Positions 25,177 to 33,159 of a stretch of 35,790 nt of DNA are shown here, one piece after another. The notes under the pieces were generated by a model. That model saw only the letters and a list, made by a program, of their open reading frames with translations, did no database searches and was not told where the DNA came from. The DNA is from Nitrospirota bacterium (GTDB taxonomy: Bacteria; Nitrospirota; Thermodesulfovibrionia; Thermodesulfovibrionales; BMS3Bbin05), in assembly GCA_020351835.1 (NCBI GenBank), contig CP070669.1, forward strand, positions 2,015,096-2,050,885. Reading direction: 5' to 3'. Position 1 is the first letter of the stretch; each line of letters starts with the position of its first letter. Made by a program: the position numbers and the translations under genes.

Positions 25177-25334
25177 AGCTCTTCAGATGTAAAGTTCCTG
25201 GGTCAAATGTTTATCACGCTAACCATCAGAGTCGGAATACCGGCCTTAAAGCGACCTTATTAATTCAGCGTCAAATCTATTTTTCAGACCATTACCCAAG
25301 ACTTTAAAATGTATTCATTAATTAATATTGGAAA

Positions 25335-26048
25335 TCAATGTGATGAGTATTTATTGCGAAATTCTGCAAAAACCCTTTTAACTGTGGTCATGAATTCCTT
25401 ATCCACATCACATGTTTCACACTCATAGTTGTCTTGGCACGGATCGATGGATATGTTTCCCATTTCCATCCTCATTCCTGTCTTCTCACCGTCCACTACC
25501 ATCTCGATACAGCCGGTGGGACAGATATAGGTGCAAGATCCGCAACCGATACACGTTCCCGACAGGACCTTAAACGGTGTCGTTACCTCGCGCTCGATAC
25601 CTCTATTGGACAGTCCTATCGCGTTTGCGCCGACAACTTCATCGCAGAAACGCACGCACAGGCCACAGAGTATACACTCCTTCTCATCTTTTTGTTTCAG
25701 CTTAATATCTTCGATACCCATACTTTGTGCAAGTTTTTTCAGGATTGGGACGTCAGGGCAACGAGCAAGCAGCAGCCTGATGACCATTCTTCTTATCTCC
25801 CTAACCTTCGCAGTATCCGTATGTACTTCCATACCCGCTTCAGTCGGAAAATTACAGGCTGTGACTACTCTCCGCTGTTTTTGGTAGATGACTTCCACCA
25901 TACAAATGCGGCAGGCCCCATATGGTTTAAGTGCATCATGGTAGCATAGAGTAGGTATCGTGATACCGGCAATTCCAGCAGCCTTTATCACCGAAGTGCC
26001 CTTCTCTACCTTCACAAGCTGCCCGTCAATGATAACAGGGATCTTCAA
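25335..26048 (-). CDS. HoxU/NuoG-N-like iron-sulfur subunit (BamI-like)
   Basis: 237 aa. An N-terminal [2Fe-2S] ferredoxin domain has C35, C46, C49 and C65 (TLCYHDALKPYGACRICMVEV; TACNFP). A linker with ARCPDVP follows, then two [4Fe-4S] motifs, CILCGLCVRFC and CIGCGSCTYICPTGC, and a further Cys group CQDNYECETC near the end. This is the HoxU or NuoG N-terminal arrangement without the molybdopterin domain. The start is TTG at 26048, with a poor ribosome site 19 nt after the NuoF-like gene. It is the last gene of the operon and should wire electrons between the NuoF-like flavoprotein and the Hdr part. Confidence 0.88.
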   Translation of the reverse strand: MKIPVIIDGQLVKVEKGTSVIKAAGIAGITIPTLCYHDALKPYGACRICMVEVIYQKQRRVVTACNFPTEAGMEVHTDTAKVREIRRMVIRLLLARCPDVPILKKLAQSMGIEDIKLKQKDEKECILCGLCVRFCDEVVGANAIGLSNRGIEREVTTPFKVLSGTCIGCGSCTYICPTGCIEMVVDGEKTGMRMEMGNISIDPCQDNYECETCDVDKEFMTTVKRVFAEFRNKYSSH

Positions 26049-26067
26049 TTTTCTACACTCATATCTA

Positions 26068-27921
26068 TCATGTTATAAGTATCGCACCGTATTTGCACGA
26101 ATTAAAACAAATACTGCACTTGATACATTTTGCCTTATCAAGCACGTGAGGTTCTTTCTTTTTCCCCTCAATTGCCTTCTCCGGGCACTTAATACGGCAA
26201 AGTGAACAGCCCGTGCACAGTTTATCATCAATATAATAATCAAACAGGTTCTTGCATACGCCCGCCGTGCATTTCTTTTCGAATATATGAGACTCGTACT
26301 CACTTTTAAAATGTCTTAAAGTGCTGAGAACCGGATTTGAGGCGGTACCTCCAAGCCCACATAAGGACGTGGTCTTCATAAACTGCCCGACCTCCAAAAG
26401 AGCATCAATATCTCCTTCCTCACCATTGCCTTCAGAAATATTTTCTAATATGCGGTACATCTGCTGGAGGCCCTCTCGGCACGGCACACACTTTCCACAG
26501 GACTCGCCCATAAGGAAACCTACAAAATAACGCGCAACGTCTACCATGCAGGACGTCTCATCCATCACTATAATGCCCCCGGATCCCATGATCGCCCCGG
26601 CCTCCCTCAGGCTATCGTAATCGACCGGCATATCGATCCTGCTCATGGGTATACATCCTCCCGACGGACCTCCCGTCTGAACTGCCTTGAAACTCCTGTC
26701 CCGCCTGATCCCTCCTCCGATATCGAAGACTATCTCACGAAGTGTCGTCCCCATCTCGACCTCTACCAGGCCCGTATTCCTCACCTTCCCTACAAGGGAG
26801 AAGACCTTGGTCCCCTTACTGTTCTTTGTCCCCGTATCCGCGTACCACTCTCTACCTCTTGAGATGATCAGCGGAACATTGCCGAAGGTTTCAACATTAT
26901 TGATAACCGTTGGTTTTCCCCATAGTCCCTCAACGGCAGGGTATGGCGGCCTTGAGCGCGGCATGCCGCTCCTGCCTTCAATTGAGATTATGAGAGCTGT
27001 CTCCTCGCCACATACAAAAGCACCGGCCCCTCTTTTTATCTTCAATGACAGGCTAAAGCCGCTATCCAATATATTATTCCCAAGAAATCCGTATTCCTCT
27101 GCGTCCGTAATAGCTCCTGAAAGATGATCTATAGCAATGGGATATTCATCCCTTACATATATGAATCCCTGAACAGCTCCTATGGCATAGGCACCGATAA
27201 TCATGCCTTCAATAATACTGTGAGGATCCCCCTCCATAAGGCTTCGGTCCATAAATGCACCGGGATCACCTTCATCACCGTTTGCAATAATATACTTAAT
27301 GTCTCCGGGAGATTCACTGCAGATCTTCCACTTCACACCGGTCGGGAACCCTCCTCCTCCTCGCCCCCTCAGTCCCGATGCTATTATTTCATCGATCACC
27401 TCATCCGGTGTCATTGTGCTGATCACTTTGATAAGCGCTTCGTAGCCACCGGCAGCAATATAGTCTCTTATGTCTTTGGGATCTATCCGTCCGCTCTTAT
27501 ATGTTACGTTCTTCTTCTGGTTCTTGTATAAAGGCAGTTCCCTTTCGCACTTAACGGTCTCCTTAGTGACAGGGTCCTTCCATAGCAGCCTGTCAATTAC
27601 CCCTCCTCCGTTAGCAGCCATTTCAATTATCTCATCGGTATCATCCGGGGTGACCTTCTTGTAGAATATGTTCTGTGGTTCCACGACCATGATGGGTCCC
27701 ATCTCGCAAAAACCATGGCAGCCTGTCTGTTTTATCTCTATCTTGTCCTGTAGGCCCTTCTTCTCTATGGAACTCCACAGAGCCTCACTAACTGCAACAG
27801 ACTTTTGTGAACGACATCCTGTGCTTAAGCAGGTCCTTAGGACTATGGTCCTTCCGCTGCTCTTTTTAAGATATTCCTGTTTAATCCGCTCAAAGTCAGA
27901 ATGTGTCCTGATCTTCTTCAA
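26068..27921 (-). CDS. NuoF-like NADH-binding flavoprotein with extra Fe-S domains (BamH-like)
   Basis: 617 aa. An N-terminal thioredoxin-like [2Fe-2S] domain (CLSTGCRSQ; GCHGFCEMGP) precedes the NuoF core. The core has the NADH/FMN glycine motif GLRGRGGGGFPTG, ANGDEGDPGAFMDR and the N3-type [4Fe-4S] site (ESCGKCVPCREG with TSLCGLGG). A C-terminal double-cluster ferredoxin (CTGCSLCRIKCPEKA; CIKCSICFNSC) follows. This layout is the same as in HydB/HndC and BamH-type bifurcating or NADP-reducing enzymes. The start is TTG at 27921, overlapping the NuoE stop by 4 nt with GGGGAG upstream. It should exchange electrons with NAD(H). Confidence 0.93.
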   Translation of the reverse strand: MKKIRTHSDFERIKQEYLKKSSGRTIVLRTCLSTGCRSQKSVAVSEALWSSIEKKGLQDKIEIKQTGCHGFCEMGPIMVVEPQNIFYKKVTPDDTDEIIEMAANGGGVIDRLLWKDPVTKETVKCERELPLYKNQKKNVTYKSGRIDPKDIRDYIAAGGYEALIKVISTMTPDEVIDEIIASGLRGRGGGGFPTGVKWKICSESPGDIKYIIANGDEGDPGAFMDRSLMEGDPHSIIEGMIIGAYAIGAVQGFIYVRDEYPIAIDHLSGAITDAEEYGFLGNNILDSGFSLSLKIKRGAGAFVCGEETALIISIEGRSGMPRSRPPYPAVEGLWGKPTVINNVETFGNVPLIISRGREWYADTGTKNSKGTKVFSLVGKVRNTGLVEVEMGTTLREIVFDIGGGIRRDRSFKAVQTGGPSGGCIPMSRIDMPVDYDSLREAGAIMGSGGIIVMDETSCMVDVARYFVGFLMGESCGKCVPCREGLQQMYRILENISEGNGEEGDIDALLEVGQFMKTTSLCGLGGTASNPVLSTLRHFKSEYESHIFEKKCTAGVCKNLFDYYIDDKLCTGCSLCRIKCPEKAIEGKKKEPHVLDKAKCIKCSICFNSCKYGAILIT

Positions 27922-28391
27922 TCGGTACTCTCCCCATTTACCTTATATCCGGACAATAACTTATCTATCTTATTTGCATCGGCCGAGTCGTGGTATTCCG
28001 CACCTATTACTACGACCGGTGCCAGGGCACATGCCCCCAGACAGTTTACCGTCTCAAGAGAGAACATGCGGTCCTCCGTCGTCTCCCCTTCCTCTATACC
28101 AAGCTGCCTCGTGATCTGGTCAAGGCTCTGTGATGCCCCGCTCAGATGGCACGCCGTCCCGCAGCAAACCTTGATTACATGTTTACCCCTTGGCTTCAGA
28201 CTAAACGCTTTATAAAACGTAGCAATATCGTAGATCCGCGCAAGGTTAAGCTCTAATCTTTCCGAAATGTAACTCAGGCTCTCCATTGGTAAATAGTTCT
28301 CGATCCTCTGCACATCCTGCATTATCTCGATAATATCTGAATGCCTGTACGCATATTTATCCAGTATCCGATCAAGCACCTGAGCATCCAT
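27918..28391 (-). CDS. NuoE-like [2Fe-2S] subunit (BamG-like)
   Basis: 157 aa. It has the thioredoxin-fold [2Fe-2S] ligands CCGTACHLSGA and CLGACALAPVVVI in the order typical of NuoE/HoxE, and a helical N-terminus (YLPMESLSYISERL). It pairs with the NuoF-like protein downstream, with which its stop codon overlaps. The 3-nt gap to the HdrC-like gene upstream shows tight co-translation. Confidence 0.93.
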   Translation of the reverse strand: MDAQVLDRILDKYAYRHSDIIEIMQDVQRIENYLPMESLSYISERLELNLARIYDIATFYKAFSLKPRGKHVIKVCCGTACHLSGASQSLDQITRQLGIEEGETTEDRMFSLETVNCLGACALAPVVVIGAEYHDSADANKIDKLLSGYKVNGESTD

Positions 28392-28394
28392 CGT

Positions 28395-28862
28395 TCACAC
28401 CTTCTTTTTAGTATGTTTTTGCCAGCATGGCATCTTGTGAGATCCGTAAAAACCTGCCCTAACCTTATTGAACATCGTTCTTCTGCACAGGTCCTTAAGA
28501 TAACCGTTAATCTTCACAAACTCATCTAGAAAGTCCTGCTTAACATATCCCTCATCAACCGCCAGCTTCTGCAACTCCGCAGCTATTCTGCTGAACCTGA
28601 TCCCCTGGGGACAGACAGCGTAACATGAATTACACAGACAGCAGAACCATATGAGGTCCGAAGACAGCACTTCTTGTCTCATACCCAGCACGACCATATG
28701 GATCAATCTTCGCGGATCAAAATCTTCTACCACCTCACGAACGGGACAAACACCTGTACATGAACCGCATTGATAACACGGATCTATCTTTTCAAGTCCT
28801 ATCTTTTGGGCGATATCCTTTCTGAACTCAGGATTCGCTGTGCTGAGATCAATATCTTTCAC
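28395..28862 (-). CDS. hdrC: HdrC-like double [4Fe-4S] protein
   Basis: 155 aa starting with GTG; AAAGGAG lies upstream. Two cluster motifs, CYQCGSCTGVCP and CCLCNSCYAVCP, are separated by about 50 aa, with a helical region after them, as in heterodisulfide reductase subunit C. No HdrB (CCG-domain) gene follows, so the classical heterodisulfide-reducing site is absent from this operon. It probably carries electrons from HdrA to another partner. Confidence 0.9.
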   Translation of the reverse strand: MKDIDLSTANPEFRKDIAQKIGLEKIDPCYQCGSCTGVCPVREVVEDFDPRRLIHMVVLGMRQEVLSSDLIWFCCLCNSCYAVCPQGIRFSRIAAELQKLAVDEGYVKQDFLDEFVKINGYLKDLCRRTMFNKVRAGFYGSHKMPCWQKHTKKKV

Positions 28863-28884
28863 GTATCTTACACTCCTTTACAAT

Positions 28885-29616
28885 CTACCCATCATGAAGT
28901 ACACCATCCCACATCCCTTTCTTCCTGAGCTTGTCCACTAACAATATCACTTGCTCCTTCTGAACTCCCAGCAGTCCGGAAAGTTCTGACACCGAACGTT
29001 CCCTCTCTTTGACATATAGAAGGGTTTCATAAAGATCCTTTTCTTTCATGAAGGTCTCAAGAACTTTTTCCCTGGATGGAATCGTACCGTATGATGACTC
29101 TTCCTTTATCTGCTTTGCCTGCTTGGCGAACACCATCCTCAGCATCTTTCCATCAACAGCCATACCGGAAGCCATTAGCTTATACTTCAGAGACTCAAGT
29201 TCAAGCCCTTCTTTCTTGCCCAGCGGACCTAGCTTCTTTATTTGACTATCGAACTCGGTTATTACCTGTACATACTTTATCCCTTCAGCAGCCGAGATCC
29301 ACTTTACCGAAAAACGTTCCTGATCTATTCCGAGCGAACCCATGATGATCCTAATAAGTTCAAATCTGTTTATTGCCTCGTAATTACCTGACCGGTAATG
29401 GCATTCTTCAAGGTGTCACCCACCGACAAATATCCCATCAGCTCCGTTAAGAAAGCCACTCAGAATATATCCAGGTTCTATCCTGCCTGTACACATCACC
29501 CTGATCACCCTTATATGTGGAGGATACTGCATCCTTGCGACCCCGGCCGCATCGGCTGCTGCATAGCAACACCAGTGGCACATGAAACCCAGTATCTTTG
29601 GTATGGGATCGCTCAT
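28885..29616 (-). CDS. mvhD: MvhD-like selenoprotein (HdrA-partner electron transfer subunit, BamF-like)
   Basis: About 243 aa when the in-frame TGA at 29418-29416 is read as selenocysteine 67. The N-terminal half (FMCHWCCYAAADAAG, VMCTGRIEPGYIL, GADGIFVGG) runs straight into U-HLEECHYRSGNYEA, then MGSLGIDQERFSVKWISAAEG, which is continuous MvhD; the family has Cys or Sec at exactly this GG-[CU]-H site of a [2Fe-2S] cluster. The frame stays open on both sides without a shift. A hairpin with GGUC in its loop follows the TGA. About 95 extra residues at the C-terminus carry a winged-helix-like segment (SVSELSGLLGVQKEQVILLVDKL), longer than typical MvhD (about 140 aa). It lies 6 nt after hdrA and should pass electrons to or from HdrA. 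Confidence 0.9.
29383..29418 (-). promoter_or_regulatory. bacterial SECIS-like hairpin in mvhD
   Basis: On the mRNA, AUUACC-GGUCA-GGUAAU (29399 to 29383) forms a perfect 6-bp stem with a 5-nt loop starting 23 nt after the UGA at 29418-29416. The loop contains GGUC, as in the E. coli fdhF SECIS, where loop G and U contact SelB. A second short stem (GCC/GGC) can extend it across a bulge. Confidence 0.72.
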
Positions 29617-29622
29617 ATGTTT

Positions 29623-32600
29623 TTACTTTTCTCCTTGTCCGAATGCCTCGATCTGAGCATATATCTGTTCATCGGTGAACCTTCCCATTGATAGCGCCTT
29701 TGTGGGACAATACGTAGCGCATACACCGCATCCTTTGCAAGCCGCAGCAACGATCTCTGCTTTTTTGGTCTTCTCCGACTTGACCATCCTTATGGCACCA
29801 TACGGGCAAAAATACTCACATAATGAACATCCGATACAGGTATCAACATCGCATGATGAAATAATGGGTTCGGCCTTCACATATCCCTTAGAAAGAAGTA
29901 TAACAGCCCTGGAAGCAGCCGCTTTTGCCTGGGCTATCGACTCATCCACAGGTTTGGGAAAATGCGCCATACCGCAAATGAATATACCATCTACATATGA
30001 ATCCACAGGTTTCAGCTGTACATGGGATTCAAGATAAAAACCATCTGATGAACAGGGCACGGAGAGCGTTCTCTCCATAGCCTCGTCCTTATTCGGCACT
30101 ATAGCTGTGCTCAACACCAGCAGGTCGGCATCAATGATTATATTGCCGCCGAGTATATGATCTCTCAATTTCACCACCACCTTTCCACCTGCATCAGATA
30201 CCTCTGGTTTATGAAGAATATCATACCGGATGAAGATGACCCCCTTCTTCCTTGCAAGGTCATAATAATCCTCATTGAATCCGTATGTCGTCATATCCCT
30301 GTACAATATATATACGGTTGCAGTTGGTTCCATCTCTTTTATTATCAGTGCGTTCTTGACCGCCATGCCGCAACAGATACTGCTGCAATAGGGTCTATCC
30401 TCATCCCGTGACCCCACGCATTGAATCATAACCACGGAGCTAGCTTTTGAAATACCATGATCACCCTCTGCCAGGCGCACCTCCAACTCATGCTGCAAGA
30501 GCACCTTATCGTTCTTGCGGTAGAGATACTCATCAGGTTCGAACGACCTTGCACCGGTTGCGAGAATAAGCGCACCGTGCTGCAACTCAATATTTTCACT
30601 CCCGTTATTCTGTCCGCTCGACACAACTGTTCTGAAGTTACCAACAAATCCATCGATGCTCTCAACGCCTGCATTGGTAAATACATGAATCATTTCGTTG
30701 TCTGTTATTCGAGCAATGATATCATCCAGATATGACTGAGGGTTCTCTCCCCTGAGCGTGTAACGCAGTTTCCTCATATTGCCACCGAGTTCCGTTGCTC
30801 TTTCGACAAGAAAGCATTCGAAACCCTGATCTGCAACAGAAAGTGCTGCAGTCATACCGGCAAGCCCTCCGCCGATCACCAGAACTTTCTGTATGACCTC
30901 GATTACTGGTTCATCAAGAGATTCGACCAGCCGAGCTTTGGCAACGGCCATACGGACCAGGTCTTTAGCTTTTCTGGTCGCTTCATCTTTCTCATGCGAA
31001 TGCACCCAGGAGCATTGGTCTCTGATATTGGCCATTTCCACCAGACATTTGTTAAGACCGGCCTCCCTTAGGGTCTCCTGAAAGAGGGGCTCATGCGTCC
31101 TAGGTGTGCATGCTGCAATGACCACCCTGTTCAACTTTTCCTTTACTATCATCTCGCTGATGAGAGTTTGAGCATCATCAGAACACGAATAGAGATTCTC
31201 TCTTGTCATGACAACGTCAGGAAGTTCCGCAGCGTATTTCGCGACGTGAGGGACATCCACGACCCCGCCGATGTTCTTTCCGCAGTGACAGACAAAGACC
31301 CCGATCCTCAGTTCATCAGAACCCACAGCGACCTCACCGGGAAACTTCTTTTGTTTCACCATTGAATTCCGAGCATTGGAAAGAAGCTCAGACACACAGG
31401 CCGAAGCCCCACTTGCCTGAATAACGCTGTCCGGAAGTGCCGTGGGTTCGCGAAATCCTCCCGATACATAGATACCATCCCTGCTGGCGGACATCGGAGT
31501 AAAAAGTCCGCTGCTGCAAAACCCATACTTGTTCAATGCTATACCTGTGCTCTTTGCCAGTGAATAATTACCTGCAGGTGGGACAAGGCCTGTGGGAAGC
31601 ACAACAAGCTCGAATACCTCTTCATGAACTTCACCATTTTCGTCAACATATCTGACCTTCAGGTCTTCGCTAACCAGGTCTCGCTTGACCTCAGATACCC
31701 TCGAACGAACAAAACGAACTCCAGAACTTACTGCTCTTATATAGAACTCCTCAAGTCCCTTACCAAACATCCTCATATCCATGAAGAATATAGTTATCTC
31801 GAGGTCCGGTTCATGCTCAAGTGCCACTATGGCATCCTTTACGGCATACTTGCAACAAACGGATGAACAGTAACTGTTGCCTGATTCAGAAGAACGCGAA
31901 CCGGCGCATTGAATGAAAGCAATATTCTTCGGCTTTTTAAGGTCTGAGGGACGTGAGATCTTACCAAGATACGGTCCTGAAGCACTCGAAATACGTTCAA
32001 ACTCGACACCGGTAACGACATTAGCTGATTCGGAATAACTGTAATCCCCAAGAATGGAAGGATCGATATCCTTGAAACCCGGTGATAATATGATAGCTCC
32101 GACATTATAGACTTCTGTCTCGGGCTTCTGGTTAAAGTCAATTGCACCGCTTTGACATGCCTTCGTACACTGTTTACACTCCTGCTTGTTCAGAAAAAGA
32201 CAGTGCTCTGGATCTACATAGTATGTCGAAGGTATTGCCTGGGTATATAGAATATCTATCGCCTTTTTCTGGTTTAGATACTGATTGTACGGATCCGGTA
32301 TTGTCACGGGACAGTAAGGTGAACAAAAACCGCATCCTGTGCATTTTGAGCTGTCCACATAACGGGGATTTTTTTTCAATTGAACAGTGAAATTCCCGGC
32401 TTGACCCTTTACACCCTCCACCTCGGCGTTGGTTATGATCTCTATGTTCGGCGACCGACCGGCCTCCACAAGTTTAGGAGCCAGTATTCATATAGAACAG
32501 TCATTCGTAGGGAAGGTCTTGTCGAGGCCGGCCATTAGCCCGCCTATAGCAGACGACTTCTCAACAAGATACACATAGAAACCACTTTCGGCCAGGTCCA

Positions 32601-32682
32601 TAGAGGCCTGTATCCCTGATATTCCACCTCCGACAACCATTACAGAGCCAACGTTGTTAGCGGTACTTCCGGTCTTGTTCAT
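29623..32682 (-). CDS. hdrA: HdrA-like selenoprotein, long two-flavin form (BamE-like)
   Basis: About 1019 aa when the in-frame TGA at 32490-32488 is decoded as selenocysteine 65. The N-terminus [18 protein letters not shown] and [10 protein letters not shown] continues directly as [17 protein letters not shown]; HdrA proteins have Cys or Sec here. A ferredoxin pair ([23 protein letters not shown]) follows. A second FAD domain starts near residue 600 ([16 protein letters not shown]), and a C-terminal double [4Fe-4S] domain ([24 protein letters not shown]) ends it. HdrA flavins perform electron bifurcation in methanogens and acetogens. Start is uncertain: ATG at 32682 with AAGG close by, or ATG at 32700. 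It is central to the AOR-Hdr-Nuo operon. Confidence 0.9.
32458..32490 (-). promoter_or_regulatory. candidate SECIS hairpin in hdrA
   Basis: Just after the UGA (32490-32488), bases 32485-32477 can pair with 32467-32458 in a stem of about ten pairs with one bulged G, closing a 9-nt loop that ends in GU. The fold is less clear than in mvhD and needs computed folding. Confidence 0.4.
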
Positions 32683-32784
32683 ATCCTTTTCTTCTTTCAT
32701 ATTTTTTATCAATAAAGACGACCTAATATGGCTGTAAATGAACCAATTAATGACCAGACTTAATATCAAAACTCATGGATCAGA

Positions 32785-33159
32785 TCAATCCTCAACCAGT
32801 TCAAGTGCCCCTGAGTTACACCACCTGACGCAGGAGGGGTTTGGCGGTATACCGCAAAAGTCACATTTCAGAGGAATCCCTGTCTCGGCCTCTATGAAGT
32901 AAGGCTTTTCCGGGCAAGAGGCTCTGCAAAAGGCACACATATCGTACTCAAGTCCGTTTATCTCTATGAAATGTTTCGAGGTGCATGCAGCATCAACAAA
33001 GGGACCGGAGATCACGGGGTAATACCGCTCATTATCCTTCATTATCCTGATCCTTGACCGCCTGGGGTTCGATGTGTTCTCAACATGGTTCAAAGAGCAG
33101 GCTATCTCGCAATGCCTGCAACCCGTACATTTTAGATGATTGATCTTTATACGTGGCAT
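32785..33159 (-). CDS. ferredoxin-type protein, AOR partner (BamC-like)
   Basis: 124 aa with four groups of cysteines: CTGCRHCEIACS at the N-terminus, CTSKH, CAFCRASCPEK and CDFCGIPPNPSCVRWC. This resembles the HycB/CooF-like ferredoxin subunits that accompany AOR-type tungsten enzymes (AorA, BamC), holding up to four [4Fe-4S] clusters. Its ATG overlaps the AOR stop (TAATG), so the two are made together. It should pass electrons from the AOR active-site subunit to HdrA. Confidence 0.87.
   Translation of the reverse strand: MPRIKINHLKCTGCRHCEIACSLNHVENTSNPRRSRIRIMKDNERYYPVISGPFVDAACTSKHFIEINGLEYDMCAFCRASCPEKPYFIEAETGIPLKCDFCGIPPNPSCVRWCNSGALELVED

Noticed and set aside
25434-28215. Plus-strand ORFs opposite the NuoE/NuoF/HoxU-like genes
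   Set aside because: The minus-strand proteins have complete Fe-S and flavin motifs; the opposite-strand translations resemble no family.
28885-29343. Stand-alone 152-aa winged-helix regulator
   Set aside because: Its first half (LGIDQERFSVKWISAAEG) is the C-terminal part of MvhD, continuous in frame with the 66-aa piece upstream through a TGA codon.
28885-32682. hdrA and mvhD as pseudogenes
   Set aside because: Each has only one TGA, both at established Sec/Cys positions, no frameshift, and all cofactor motifs are intact.
32488-32769. Separate 93-aa gene upstream of a 948-aa HdrA
   Set aside because: It is the N-terminus of HdrA; the stop between them is a TGA at a known Sec position in the same frame, and the supposed downstream GTG start lies in the middle of a conserved motif.
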